Shown one piece after another: positions 53,891 through 63,255 of a stretch of 64,000 nucleotides of DNA. Numbering within the stretch: position 1 is the first letter of the stretch; the number at the start of each line of letters is the position of its first letter. A program made the translations under genes and the position numbers. Below the pieces are notes generated by a model, which was given only the letters and a program-made list of their open reading frames with translations, was not told where the DNA came from and did not search any database. Source of the stretch: Clostridiales bacterium (GTDB lineage Bacteria; Bacillota; Clostridia; Lachnospirales; Lachnospiraceae); the NCBI GenBank assembly GCA_023663185.1, contig JAMPHY010000014.1, forward strand, positions 24,426 to 88,425, given 5' to 3'.

Positions 53891-54715
53891 CTAGGATATC
53901 TTAAGGAATATTTCGTTTATTCCCTCATAAAAGCCTATCGTCACTACCGTCCTTTCATCGCCCATGCCCGAAAATACATACTTTTTATAGTATGGAGTAG
54001 TCTCTAAGAGCGGATTGTCCGACTCATACGGCGAAGGACTCCCAAGCCCCATATATGCGCTCCACTCCTCAATAACCGCATCTGTGTCGATATCTTCCCA
54101 CAGAAGAGAAGTTCTTGCATAAAACTCATATATTTTTCCGTCTTCCGCACCGATATAGGCGTCTATCAGACGATTTCCCTTATCGGCGTTTACCTGACTG
54201 TTGGATAGGCTAAGCTTCCAGACCGCGATATTGTTTCTGGGCTCTAACACGTCAATAGCAGAATAAAGAGTTGCATCATATGATTCCGGCACTACTTCCC
54301 TGACGCCTTCCGGCAGTATTCCGACTTCCTTCAAAGTTTCTATGGCGTCGTTACACGTTTCGTATATCTGCTCGTCCGAAATCTCTTGGTCGGAAGGAGT
54401 TCTGTAATTTGCCACAAACGCATATGAGCCCTCTAACTCCTGATACAGTCCCGTCTCTGACAAATTCATCATCGCTCCGCTGTCATTTCCCGAAAGCGCC
54501 TGCGCACTTAAGCATCTGGAAAGAATATACAGTTTTTCATTGGCGTTTAATTTATACCTGTATCCTTCTCCCGATGTTTCTACGGTTTCCACATTAATCT
54601 TATTAAGCGTTCCGCGGTCGCGATATTTAGTAAGCTCCTCCGGTCCCCAGATGGATATAGCAAGCGCGCCTACTGCAAAAAGAAGGAATACCATTATTTT
54701 AAGTTTATACAACAT
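53891..54715 (-). CDS. Membrane-anchored accessory protein of the two-component system
   Basis: A 274-residue protein with a single N-terminal transmembrane helix (IMVFLLFAVGALAISIWG) and an external domain of about 245 residues. Recognisable stretches are YILSRCLSAQALSGND, AVWKLSLSNSQVNADKGN and RLIDAYIGAEDGKIYEFYAR. I do not recognise a named family. Its start directly abuts the stop codon of the histidine kinase gene, so it is translated with it. By position and topology it could be an external sensor or inhibitor of the kinase, similar in principle to YycH/YycI. No catalytic motif is visible. Confidence 0.65.
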   Translation of the reverse strand: MLYKLKIMVFLLFAVGALAISIWGPEELTKYRDRGTLNKINVETVETSGEGYRYKLNANEKLYILSRCLSAQALSGNDSGAMMNLSETGLYQELEGSYAFVANYRTPSDQEISDEQIYETCNDAIETLKEVGILPEGVREVVPESYDATLYSAIDVLEPRNNIAVWKLSLSNSQVNADKGNRLIDAYIGAEDGKIYEFYARTSLLWEDIDTDAVIEEWSAYMGLGSPSPYESDNPLLETTPYYKKYVFSGMGDERTVVTIGFYEGINEIFLKIS

Positions 54716-56146
54716 TTAACTTTCCTCCCCTCTTTTTAATACGAAGCTAAAGCACGAACCCTTGCCTTCCTCGCTCTCTATCTCTAATTCACTGTCATGA
54801 ATTTTCAATATCTCCGCGCAGAGCGCAAGCCCAAGTCCCGCCCCGTTCTTACTTCTGGCGCGGGATTTATCAACCATATAAAACGCCTGCGTAATCTTAC
54901 GCTGTTCCTCTTCCGGAATACCGATTCCATAGTCTCTGACCAAGAACCTATAACCATCTTCAAGCGCTATTCCGCTTACGTCGATACGGCTGCCTGCTTC
55001 CGACGCCTTACACGCATTATCTATCAGGTTTACCAGTACTGACTTAATCAGATTAACTTCGGCAAGAATATCGCCATGCTCGTACTCAAAGTGAAAATCC
55101 ATATCCCTGCTGCCTATAAACATATCCTTCAGATATTCAAATATATGCTCCGCCGCATACTTCTGTAACTGTGCCTGCGTATTACCTGCAACAATAATAT
55201 CCAAAAGCCTCAGCGACATCGCTTCCAGCCGCTTTCCTTCCGTATAAATATAATTTGCCGACATTATGCTCTGTTCCTCGTCCATCTTATGAGAACGAAG
55301 CATATCGGCATAACCGATAATCGCCGTGAGCGGAGTCTTAAGCTCATGTGCAAACGCCCCCATAAACTCCTCTTTTGCCTCGATTTCTTCTTCCAGTTTA
55401 TCGATGTTCCTCTCAAGAGCCTCCGCCATACTGTTAAAGTCTCTTGTAAGCTGTCCGAGTTCGTCCTGACTAACCTGCCTTGCACGGTAATAATAGTCGC
55501 CTGCCGCCATTCTCTTAGTCGCCCGCGTAAGCAAGCGCACGGGCTTAGTCAAAAATGAAGAGATAAAGTGCATAATTACAGTACCCGCAAGCAGCATGAT
55601 AAGCGTAACCCTTCTATACAAAGAAAAGCCCATTTCCCGCTCCGTAAACACCTCGGAGACGTCTCTTAAAGTTTCCAGATATATAACCCTGTTTAACGCT
55701 TTTACCGCGGTTCCCGTGTGAATATAATATTTATCCTGTGCCTGAATGACCTGATATGCCTTAACATTCTCATCTATCTGCGCAAGCAGTTCGTTGTCCC
55801 CTTCTGATTCAGAGTCCGTATACTCTTCAAAACCAATGCTGGCATACAGAAGCTTTTGCTCTTCATCAGAAATACGAATCAGCCTGCCTCCGCCCTGCCC
55901 GCTTCTTTCCAGATTAGCCGCAATCTCCTCCACCGTGGTATCCGGCAGATAACTGTATTTCGCCGGCACGCTTAGCGCCGCCGTCTCAAAAGCAAATCCA
56001 AGAATACTGCTTTCGTCCAATGCCTGTCCGACTTCACGTTCCAGCGAAGTCTCGAATACATAATTCACAAAATAATAACCGCTGAAGCCAAGTGCCAACG
56101 CCATGACAATGACCATCCACAGCAGTATTTTATATGAAAATTTCAT
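54716..56146 (-). CDS. Sensor histidine kinase
   Basis: A 476-residue membrane kinase. Two transmembrane helices (about residues 7-27 and 180-198) flank an external sensor domain of about 150 residues. A HAMP domain follows, then HisKA with the phosphoacceptor H267 in FMGAFAHELKTPLTAIIGYA and HATPase motifs NLIDNACKASE, FLVRDYGIGIPEEE and GAGLGLALC. It lies 26 bases after the response regulator in one operon. The external signal is unknown; the flanking wall amidase gene suggests envelope stress or wall status. Confidence 0.93.
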   Translation of the reverse strand: MKFSYKILLWMVIVMALALGFSGYYFVNYVFETSLEREVGQALDESSILGFAFETAALSVPAKYSYLPDTTVEEIAANLERSGQGGGRLIRISDEEQKLLYASIGFEEYTDSESEGDNELLAQIDENVKAYQVIQAQDKYYIHTGTAVKALNRVIYLETLRDVSEVFTEREMGFSLYRRVTLIMLLAGTVIMHFISSFLTKPVRLLTRATKRMAAGDYYYRARQVSQDELGQLTRDFNSMAEALERNIDKLEEEIEAKEEFMGAFAHELKTPLTAIIGYADMLRSHKMDEEQSIMSANYIYTEGKRLEAMSLRLLDIIVAGNTQAQLQKYAAEHIFEYLKDMFIGSRDMDFHFEYEHGDILAEVNLIKSVLVNLIDNACKASEAGSRIDVSGIALEDGYRFLVRDYGIGIPEEEQRKITQAFYMVDKSRARSKNGAGLGLALCAEILKIHDSELEIESEEGKGSCFSFVLKRGEES

Positions 56147-56172
56147 TCTCCGCAGCCATGCCTTTCCTTCAT

Positions 56173-56826
56173 TTACACTTCCAAACGATATCCTACTTTA
56201 TAAACTGCAACTAAGTTATTCTCCCAGCCGAGTTTCTTTCTTAAACGCTGCACATGCAAATCCAGTGTGCGACTGTCGCCGAAATATTCCTCTTCCCATA
56301 CTTTCTCGTATAACATTTCCCTGAACAACGCCACATTTTTATTTCTCATAAAAAGCACTAAAAGACCAAATTCCTTATTAGTCAACTCTACAAGCTTTCC
56401 CGCTTTAGTTACCCTGCGCGCCTCAACGTCCACCGTGATATCTCCCTCTATCAGCTTCTGATCCGCCTTATTATAACGACGCAGCACAGCCTCTACCCGC
56501 GCAACTAACTCTACCACATCAAAAGGCTTCACAAGATAATCGTCAGCCCCTAATTTAAGTCCCTTTACCCTGTCCTTCACTTCATGCTTAGCGGTGATAA
56601 ATATTACCGGAACGCCAAGCGGACGTATGTACTCCATAATGTCATACCCATCTGCCCCCGGCAGCATGATATCCAATAAAATCAAATCATAACTGTTCTT
56701 TTCAATTAACTCAATCGCCTTCAACCCGTCCTGCACAGCAGTACAATGATAGCCTGCCGATGACAAATTTAAATCTATCAAATCACAAATCGGTTTTTCA
56801 TCGTCCACAATAAGTATCTTAATCAC
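56173..56826 (-). CDS. OmpR/PhoB-family response regulator
   Basis: A 217-residue protein: receiver domain with acidic pocket (VDDEKP), phospho-acceptor D52 in LILLDIMLPGADG and Lys in FITAKHEVKD, and a C-terminal winged helix (RRVTKAGKLVELTNKEFGLL; GDSRTLDLHVQRLRKKLG). It starts with GTG. Dimers of this class bind direct repeats spaced about 11 bases; such arrays occur in front of the amidase gene (53783-53848) and the propeller lipoprotein gene (22500-22543), so it is the likely binder. Confidence 0.93.
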   Translation of the reverse strand: MIKILIVDDEKPICDLIDLNLSSAGYHCTAVQDGLKAIELIEKNSYDLILLDIMLPGADGYDIMEYIRPLGVPVIFITAKHEVKDRVKGLKLGADDYLVKPFDVVELVARVEAVLRRYNKADQKLIEGDITVDVEARRVTKAGKLVELTNKEFGLLVLFMRNKNVALFREMLYEKVWEEEYFGDSRTLDLHVQRLRKKLGWENNLVAVYKVGYRLEV

Positions 56827-56846
56827 GTCTCTACCTTATCCTTTCC

Positions 56847-57968
56847 TCAATTCGTCGCTTCCCAGCCCCAATATTTCCGCGCCTTCTCAACCAGTAATTC
56901 CATTGTATCGTCATCGCCGCAGCGATATTTCTTCTTGATATCCGTATCCGCTGAAAATCCGCCCGTCCGCTGATAGTAGATGGAAAAATCACTCTCAATA
57001 ATCAGCTCGCCGCCGTCGCCTTCATAACTATACCTTGCAAGCACCGTTATATCTTTAAGTCCATCTCCGTCAATATCCCGACAGCTTATGCCCTTTAAAG
57101 CATACAGATTATCATAATATCCCATGGGCTGTAAGCTGGATACGATATTCCCCTGCTCGTTTACCAGATAAATCATAAAAACGTCATAATTGGAAATCCT
57201 GTATGTACCCGGCACCACCTGCAGCTTACCTAGCTTGCCGAAAGTTCTATAATAGCATTGCTCCGTAATAATCTCCATACCGTGCGATAGCAGTTCGTCC
57301 AAAGTCTCCGCAGTATATAGAAATTCCGTGGAAGCATTATCCCTGACAAACGCCGTAATAAACTCTGCGCTTTTATTCATGCCGAAACGATTTATTTTAT
57401 CGGAGATGCGATAGTCGCGGTAGAAATTTACCTCAGTCCTGCTCTGGAACAATACGTCGCCTACTTTATTCTTTATGTCAGTATACGGCGCTTCTGTGTC
57501 GTTGCTGGAAGTAATAAGTATTATATCCATACGTCCGTCTAAATCTAAGTCCCTGAAACCGATAGCCGCAATACTGCATTCCGGCTGCTCCATCTGCCCC
57601 AGCACACGATTGTTGACTTCAAGCTGGTCCGTCTTATAAATAATGTTTCCGTCTGTATCCGAAAGAAATAACGCCATACGATTATAGTTTTGCTCAAAAG
57701 CAGGAATAAGAGATATCTCGCCTTCCTCGTATCCCGGTATCTCCATCGGAAAGACCTGCTCTTCCACAATTTCAAATCCGTTATCTGAAATGTCTGACCT
57801 GTATTCGATGGCGTTAAACCTTGCTTTGTACTCCTGATATTTGGCGAGTACGTTTTCCTGCGTGTCGGCGGCATCCGATTTTGTACAAGGCGAAAGGCAT
57901 AAAAATACTGTCTCCGCCAAGACCATCATTATTATTCTTATGTATTTAAAAGATTTAACGGACTTCAA
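56847..57968 (-). CDS. Exported FG-GAP/VCBS-like protein preceding the two-component genes
   Basis: A 373-residue protein with a signal peptide or membrane anchor (IRIIMMVLAETVFLCLSPC). Its mature part contains two copies of the calcium-binding VCBS/FG-GAP-like loop: FRDLDLDGRMDIILITSS and CRDIDGDGLKDITVLARY. The start is a TTG eight bases after GGAGG. It heads the operon of the response regulator, 20 bases before it. Such propeller-like domains bind ligands or proteins outside the cell, so a signal-input role is plausible, but the overall family is not one I recognise. Confidence 0.65.
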   Translation of the reverse strand: MKSVKSFKYIRIIMMVLAETVFLCLSPCTKSDAADTQENVLAKYQEYKARFNAIEYRSDISDNGFEIVEEQVFPMEIPGYEEGEISLIPAFEQNYNRMALFLSDTDGNIIYKTDQLEVNNRVLGQMEQPECSIAAIGFRDLDLDGRMDIILITSSNDTEAPYTDIKNKVGDVLFQSRTEVNFYRDYRISDKINRFGMNKSAEFITAFVRDNASTEFLYTAETLDELLSHGMEIITEQCYYRTFGKLGKLQVVPGTYRISNYDVFMIYLVNEQGNIVSSLQPMGYYDNLYALKGISCRDIDGDGLKDITVLARYSYEGDGGELIIESDFSIYYQRTGGFSADTDIKKKYRCGDDDTMELLVEKARKYWGWEATN

Positions 57969-58076
57969 TTTTCTGCCTCCAAATCCTTGTAAACTTTTGT
58001 ATTTTGTCGCTTCTTGTAATATGTAAGTTTAATTGTAAATTAATTGGCGGTTATTTGCAAGTAATAACGAGCCCGT

Positions 58077-58886
58077 TCAATCAAATAAATATTGATATTT
58101 TCGCCGCTGTATCCTGAGCAATTCCCTGACTCTTTCCTTTATCTTTGATGGATATTCCTGCTCATTATCTAAAAGCTTTTCCACATCTGCATTTGTAAAC
58201 CTAAATCTTATATGCTGTCCATACAGCTTTTCCGCCATGTCTAACTGCTCGTCAAAATCCCTGCAAAATGTTTTCGCCTTTGGCTTTTCATATAACCTGT
58301 CTAACGGCGCGTCCATTGGATAATCCATACTCGTATCTGCCAGCAGCGACGCTCCGTGGTCAAATAATGGGCAATAATGATACTTTCCAAATTCGTCCAT
58401 AAGAACCGCTATATTATGAGTATGCCTATCTTCATTTAAGAAAAAAGCGTCTATTGTCAAAAGAATACTTATATACCTGCCAAACTCCTGCAGTCCGGTC
58501 AGCTTTTCTACCTGCTCAACTAAAAACAATTCCCGATTTTCTATATCGTTAATTCTAAAGACACTTTGATAAAGACTTTCTCCAAAATGCTGCCAGAACA
58601 GTCTCTCTAATGTTATCATTTGCCAATCTGATGGAAGAAAATTATTGCTTTGGCAGCCTAAATACATTGTCTCATTATATTTAATTTTAACAGTATCATA
58701 CAATAGAAACTCCTCAGCGCTTAACGTGGAAAACTCCATAAGATGTGACACTACGTACTCTACAAGCCCCTCATATCCCGTATAATCAGCCTTATACCAC
58801 TTCCCACCGCTGTACCATTTCAGTTGATTGCCTTTAGAAGACTGTCTGTTTTCTTGTCGAATGTCCTGCTCAAATAATGATACCAT
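58077..58886 (-). CDS. HipA-like kinase (toxin candidate)
   Basis: A 269-residue protein with the C-terminal HipA/CtkA kinase features. ILLTIDAFFLNEDRHTHNIA contains the catalytic Asp and Asn (D-R-H...N), and CPLFDHGASLL contains the metal-binding Asp. The N-terminal lobe is short (total 440 in HipA), lacking the HipA N-subdomain 1. It begins two bases after the HTH gene, so the pair is coupled. Members phosphorylate tRNA synthetases or other targets and can act as toxins or in persistence. Whether this pair is a toxin-antitoxin system is inferred from context. Confidence 0.75.
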   Translation of the reverse strand: MVSLFEQDIRQENRQSSKGNQLKWYSGGKWYKADYTGYEGLVEYVVSHLMEFSTLSAEEFLLYDTVKIKYNETMYLGCQSNNFLPSDWQMITLERLFWQHFGESLYQSVFRINDIENRELFLVEQVEKLTGLQEFGRYISILLTIDAFFLNEDRHTHNIAVLMDEFGKYHYCPLFDHGASLLADTSMDYPMDAPLDRLYEKPKAKTFCRDFDEQLDMAEKLYGQHIRFRFTNADVEKLLDNEQEYPSKIKERVRELLRIQRRKYQYLFD

Positions 58887-58888
58887 TG

Positions 58889-59461
58889 CTATCTCCTCTC
58901 TACCTTAAGCCAGAATTCATCATCAGCCATTCTCCCCTGCGTCTTTTCAATAATCATAAGCGGATCATAAAAGGGCAAATCCAATTCTTCCAGCATAAGC
59001 TTCATTTTGTCCCGACTTCTTGGAAAGCAGCGTGATTCCAAAAATGCCTCATACTGCTCATAAGTAGGATTTTCTATTTTACCAAATGCACGGCGCATGA
59101 CATCTTGTGTATAGTTATAGATTATCACTTTTCTGTATTGTGGCGAAACATCAATAATCGTGTATGTTTCTTCCCCCTTCCCATACCAAAGGCGAAGCGT
59201 TCCTTTCCATTCAGGCACCCGAAAACGCTCTACGCAATCTCTGTCTTCCTGAATTAATCTGCACAGGGTAACAATTTCACCTTTAATTTGAGTTTTTTGT
59301 ATTTCCCATCGCTCTATTGTTTTTACGGATACGTTGACAAAAGATGCAAATTCAGCCTGCGTCAATCCCAGACTTTTTCTAAGAAGCTTTATTTCATTCC
59401 CGCTGATTGAATTTGCAAATACATATTTATTCTTTGCCTGTTTATCACTTGCCCGCGCCAT
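58889..59461 (-). CDS. HTH protein with HipA N-lobe-like tail (antitoxin candidate)
   Basis: A 190-residue protein: XRE helix-turn-helix near residues 22-65 (IKLLRKSLGLTQAEFASFVN; SVKTIERWEIQKTQIKG) and a C-terminal part of about 110 residues (RKVIIYNYTQDVMRRAFGKI; ESRCFPRSRDKMKLMLEELD; LPFYDPLMIIEKTQGR). The tail resembles the small N-terminal subdomain that precedes kinase domains in HipA and is separate as HipS in HipBST. Domains that HipBST splits over HipB and HipS would thus be joined in one protein here; this is inference from sequence pattern. It directly precedes the kinase gene. Confidence 0.65.
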   Translation of the reverse strand: MARASDKQAKNKYVFANSISGNEIKLLRKSLGLTQAEFASFVNVSVKTIERWEIQKTQIKGEIVTLCRLIQEDRDCVERFRVPEWKGTLRLWYGKGEETYTIIDVSPQYRKVIIYNYTQDVMRRAFGKIENPTYEQYEAFLESRCFPRSRDKMKLMLEELDLPFYDPLMIIEKTQGRMADDEFWLKVERR

Positions 59462-59601
59462 ACTTATATCCCTCTGCCTGTATGTTAATATTTTAATATT
59501 ATTGAAATAATTTACGCCAGTTACTTATAAAGATATAATAAGTCTATCCTCAAATCCTGCATTTCATCATTATATTTATCGTAATATTAGAATAGCATGT
59601 T

Positions 59602-59655
59602 AAACCCCTCAAATCAAGTAGTTTTTTAGCGTTTTTGCCACTTAATTTGAGGGGC
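59602..59655 (-). terminator. Hairpin after the KAP NTPase region
   Basis: GCCCCTCAAATTAAGTGGC on the minus strand pairs with ACTTGATTTGAGGGG with few mismatches around a loop of about 15 bases and ends in GGTTT. The T run is short, so termination efficiency is uncertain; it lies just past the KAP coding region. Confidence 0.55.
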
Positions 59656-59683
59656 TATTATACAAATTTACATTGTTTCTTAT

Positions 59684-59980
59684 TCAAATACATAATAATG
59701 GTTTTAGTTTCTCTACCAATACTACCAATTCATCAACATTACCCCCATAGCAATATTGCCCACACTTCCCATAATTTTTGTATCCATACTCTATACACGC
59801 CATCAGGAAAAATGACCTACCAATTACTGTATCATCTATCTCAATATAGTTACCTTCCCCATAAAAATGACAAGTCTCTTTTTGTATTGCATTTGCATAT
59901 TTTTTTATTAGTGCATAATAATCTTTACCCAGTTGTTTTTCCTCATTAGCAAAATGACCGTTTTCGAATACCCATCTCAA
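59684..59980 (-). CDS. C-terminal continuation of the KAP NTPase in a shifted frame
   Basis: A 98-codon open frame whose only initiation codon is a TTG with no ribosome binding site. It overlaps the end of the KAP gene by four bases. One additional A in the run of nine A just upstream would join the two frames (YEKKKETNLRWVFENGHF). The encoded part has ordinary codon use and composition (GEGNYIEIDDTVIGRSFFLM; NVDELVVLVEKLKPLL). It is therefore read as the end of the preceding protein, not an independent gene. Confidence 0.6.
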   Translation of the reverse strand: MRWVFENGHFANEEKQLGKDYYALIKKYANAIQKETCHFYGEGNYIEIDDTVIGRSFFLMACIEYGYKNYGKCGQYCYGGNVDELVVLVEKLKPLLCI

Positions 59981-61002
59981 ATTGGTTTCCTTTTTTTTTC
60001 ATAAAGAACCAGCATTAAAATTTCAAAAACCAAAATACTGCTGTCCACAATTTTATTATCACATACAAGTCCATATATTATTTCAGCTTTATTAAATATT
60101 TTTTCTTGTGTCCTAATATCTACTCCTGTCATAATATTTGATAAAAAAGTATCTATTTCTTCTCTCTCCTCATTTTTAACATCAAATAAGGAAACAAAAC
60201 TACTGTATTTAGACAAGTAATCAGATGCCTTTCCCTTTTCCAGTGATAATTCAAACGAAACAAACTTTCGCAGATATCTGTCTACATCTATACCACTAAC
60301 ACCATATATTTGCTCAACCATATGTTCTATTTGTTTTTTATCCATCGCTATAATAACAATAACGTTCTCTATATCTGCAAATATATGATGTAAACGCTCC
60401 AAAACTTTTATCGTATATGTCGGTAAACATCTGTCCAATTCATCTACCAAAATTACTATTGTCTTTTCTTTTGCAATCTTTTGTATACCTTCCCGCGTTT
60501 TTTCTAACGCTTTTCTAAAACCATACATTTCATCGAATGATATATCATGGCTTTTATCATTTTGTTCCAAAACATTCTGTGCAACTTCAACAAGATTAAT
60601 TCCTATTTTATTTTTACAAAGCTCTTTAACTATTTCTATCAATGTTGCCTTCACTGTATTCCACGAAAGATTAATTGCATCTTCCGCTCCTTCCGGCAAT
60701 ACTCTAAATTCTCTTTCGGTTGCATCCAACATAGCTGCTATAATTGCAATAATCGGTTCTTCATAATAATCATATTTCCAACAGTCATAATGAAATACTA
60801 AATACCTTTCCGCATTTGTTTCTTCCGATTGCGTTACTTTTAATTTTTCTTCAATCCTTTCCAATATAAAACTTTTCCCACTTCCCCACACACCGTCTAT
60901 CGCAAAACAACATCCTGTTCCACTTTTGGAAATCACGTTTACTATATTGCAAACACGTTCTATAAATTCCTGCCTATTAAGTACATCCTGTTTGTTTTTC
61001 AT
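59977..61002 (-). CDS. KAP-family P-loop NTPase (frame broken at a nine-A run)
   Basis: A 341-residue STAND-like NTPase of the KAP group: Walker A GVWGSGKS at 37-44 and Walker B VDELDR at 186-191, the latter in TIVILVDELDRCLPTYTIKV. A downstream sensor-like IVIIAMDKKQIEHMV is present, as expected. No transmembrane pair is visible within it, unlike membrane KAP proteins. The frame stops shortly after GAAAAAAAAAGG (nine A, 59991-59999). KAP NTPases occur in several anti-phage systems, and this gene lies between a HipA-like pair and type III restriction genes. Confidence 0.78.
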   Translation of the reverse strand: MKNKQDVLNRQEFIERVCNIVNVISKSGTGCCFAIDGVWGSGKSFILERIEEKLKVTQSEETNAERYLVFHYDCWKYDYYEEPIIAIIAAMLDATEREFRVLPEGAEDAINLSWNTVKATLIEIVKELCKNKIGINLVEVAQNVLEQNDKSHDISFDEMYGFRKALEKTREGIQKIAKEKTIVILVDELDRCLPTYTIKVLERLHHIFADIENVIVIIAMDKKQIEHMVEQIYGVSGIDVDRYLRKFVSFELSLEKGKASDYLSKYSSFVSLFDVKNEEREEIDTFLSNIMTGVDIRTQEKIFNKAEIIYGLVCDNKIVDSSILVFEILMLVLYEKKRKPI

Positions 61003-61041
61003 AATAGTTCAACTTCCTTTCACTGCCATACGTCAATCTCC

Positions 61042-63255
61042 TTAAAACACATTTTCAAGTGCCACCCAATGTTCATCCGCCATGCTCTTAGCAAACTCAG
61101 TATTATTAATGTAAAGCCGATTATCCTTATCGCGTACAAATCCCCAACGAATGCCCTTAGCTTCGGCATATTCCTTAAACGCATTAAACTTATTCTCTAT
61201 CTGGCGATCAATATTCTTATCTTGCCCTTTTGCTTCACCGCCTTTTGTCTCAATCACCCAAATTGTACCATCGTCCATCTTCACAATGTAATCTGCGTAG
61301 AATAACCTTTGTTTTTCAATTCCATTTGCATATACAATCGAAAAATACTGCTGCCCACTGTCACCGTTTTTATACACCCAATCAATACCCTTCCGTTTCT
61401 CACAATATTGCTCAAACAGCATTTCGCAAGTGCTTCTTACAAGGCTTGTGGCATAGCCGGAAGTATATTCCTGATATGCGTTACTCAGGTACTCTACTTC
61501 GTCCTTTACACCGGGATCATATTTGAAAAAGTCCTGTTCTGGTATATGAAATGCTGATGTTTTAGGAATCAAATTTAAAGTATTCTGTTTGGACATTTCA
61601 GAAGTAACCTCTCGAAATTCCTCTTTAAGCATATGCTCATTATTTACCACAAACGCATAAAATTCCGCCGTATTTAAACTTAAAAGTTTTTTGTTTACAT
61701 TACCGCCTTTACGGAACAGGCGTTCCAACATTGTTTTTACCTTGACTGTCGGCATACCAATAGTTGTCTTAATCGCATCAACGCTATGCAACAAATAAAT
61801 ACCGTGTATATGGGTATTTACCCTTTTTCGCGTAGTGTAATAATTTGTGCTTTCTGCCACTCGATTCGTATATACATATTGTCCATATAATGCCTGTCCC
61901 AATATTTCTTCCCCAAAACAATATCCGGCATCCAAAAGCAATAACATGTTCTGTTTTTTATCTGCCCCCAGCTTGTATTTTTCTATCAGATGATCATAAA
62001 CTTTATTTAATACTTCTCGCTCACCCAAACCGTCAAAGTCAAGATCACGAATCTGTTTTTCCAGCGTAAATGTTTTGCATTTATCTTTCAGAAATAATCT
62101 GCGTGTTTCATACGCTTTGTCCATATTAGCAAGCAGTCCCGCTTTATATTTTTCATCAAAAGTATAAACGTAACAAAAATCTAACAAATCATCTTCATAG
62201 TGAACAGCTTCCGGCATTCTACGTATACGACCGATTGTTTGGATTTCAAAACTCTCACTCATATTCTCTCGCAATTTGACAAGGATTTTGGCACGAGGGC
62301 AATCCCACCCTGTACTGATTGCCTGTTTCATAAGTAAAAAAACGGGAATCCCATCATTCTGTGTCAGATTGTCCGGCAAGTCTTTCTTATCTTCACTCAT
62401 CCATTTGCTAACCATGCCATTGTCATATGTATACCCCATAGTTTCCAACTTACGCTCCACTGCTGCAACCGTTTCCGGCTGTCCGTTCGGAAACTGAATC
62501 AAAACCAAAGGTCGTATGGTTTTCCCAATCTCTATATAACGAGCAGCAATCGCTTTCCTTTTAATATCAGCAAGATCAAGAAGATAATCATAATCATCTG
62601 TAATCTCAACTCCGTCCGAAATTCCTTCATTTACATAAAGCGCTTTGGTAATCAATCCCTCATTAATAACATCCAATTCATCAACTTCTATAAATTCGTA
62701 CCTCTTATTTTCTATTGCAGTAGCGCTTACACGAATAATATTCCTTGCCGAAAAAGCATCAATAATACTTTTTGCTTTCGCCGTATTATTGGAATGTTCC
62801 TCATCAATAATTACAATAAATTCCGTTCCGCCCCTATGTGCATCTGCTATACGGTCATACATATTTTTACGTTCACTGTCACGTATTGCCGTATTTCCCC
62901 TTTTCGTTACCAATTCCCAATTAATAAACGTGGTACTCCCCGATACAAATCCATTCAAAAGTGCACCAAAAAGATTCTGCGTATTAAGATGCGCTGCAAA
63001 CTCCTGCATTTTCTTACGGCTCTGCTCCTCTAAATCCCCTTTGCCGGGGCAAAGCCAGATAAAAGCTGTATTGCTTTCAACATTAGAAAGGTACTCCTCT
63101 ATGTAAGCAATTAAAATAACTGTTTTTCCGGCTCCGGTTGGCGCTTTAACTGTAATTGTCTGTTTGCAATTTTTATTCGATGTCAAATCAATCAGTTTCA
63201 TCACGGTCTGCTCTTGGAAATCAAACAGATTTATTGTAAGTCCTGGATTTACCAT
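61042..63255 (-). CDS. res: Type III restriction enzyme, Res subunit
   Basis: A 737-residue SF2 helicase-nuclease. Motif I KAPTGAGKT lies near residues 37-45; motif II FIVIIDEEH, motif III RVSATAIEN and motif VI QTIGRIRRMPEA follow. The C-terminal PD-(D/E)XK nuclease part has YIVKMDDGTIWVIETKGGEA near residue 665. Res translocates on DNA and cuts between two inversely oriented sites, but needs the Mod subunit for site recognition. GGGAGG precedes the ATG, and the mod reading frame ends by overlapping its second codon. With Mod damaged, Res should be inactive or orphaned. Confidence 0.9.
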   Translation of the reverse strand: MVNPGLTINLFDFQEQTVMKLIDLTSNKNCKQTITVKAPTGAGKTVILIAYIEEYLSNVESNTAFIWLCPGKGDLEEQSRKKMQEFAAHLNTQNLFGALLNGFVSGSTTFINWELVTKRGNTAIRDSERKNMYDRIADAHRGGTEFIVIIDEEHSNNTAKAKSIIDAFSARNIIRVSATAIENKRYEFIEVDELDVINEGLITKALYVNEGISDGVEITDDYDYLLDLADIKRKAIAARYIEIGKTIRPLVLIQFPNGQPETVAAVERKLETMGYTYDNGMVSKWMSEDKKDLPDNLTQNDGIPVFLLMKQAISTGWDCPRAKILVKLRENMSESFEIQTIGRIRRMPEAVHYEDDLLDFCYVYTFDEKYKAGLLANMDKAYETRRLFLKDKCKTFTLEKQIRDLDFDGLGEREVLNKVYDHLIEKYKLGADKKQNMLLLLDAGYCFGEEILGQALYGQYVYTNRVAESTNYYTTRKRVNTHIHGIYLLHSVDAIKTTIGMPTVKVKTMLERLFRKGGNVNKKLLSLNTAEFYAFVVNNEHMLKEEFREVTSEMSKQNTLNLIPKTSAFHIPEQDFFKYDPGVKDEVEYLSNAYQEYTSGYATSLVRSTCEMLFEQYCEKRKGIDWVYKNGDSGQQYFSIVYANGIEKQRLFYADYIVKMDDGTIWVIETKGGEAKGQDKNIDRQIENKFNAFKEYAEAKGIRWGFVRDKDNRLYINNTEFAKSMADEHWVALENVF

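Noticed and set aside
57969-58076. 11-bp repeat array in front of the two-component operon (autoregulation)
   Set aside because: TTGTA-like words occur at 57987-58037, but their spacing is 7, 10 and 12 bases and the sequence does not match TTGCATCA; not periodic.
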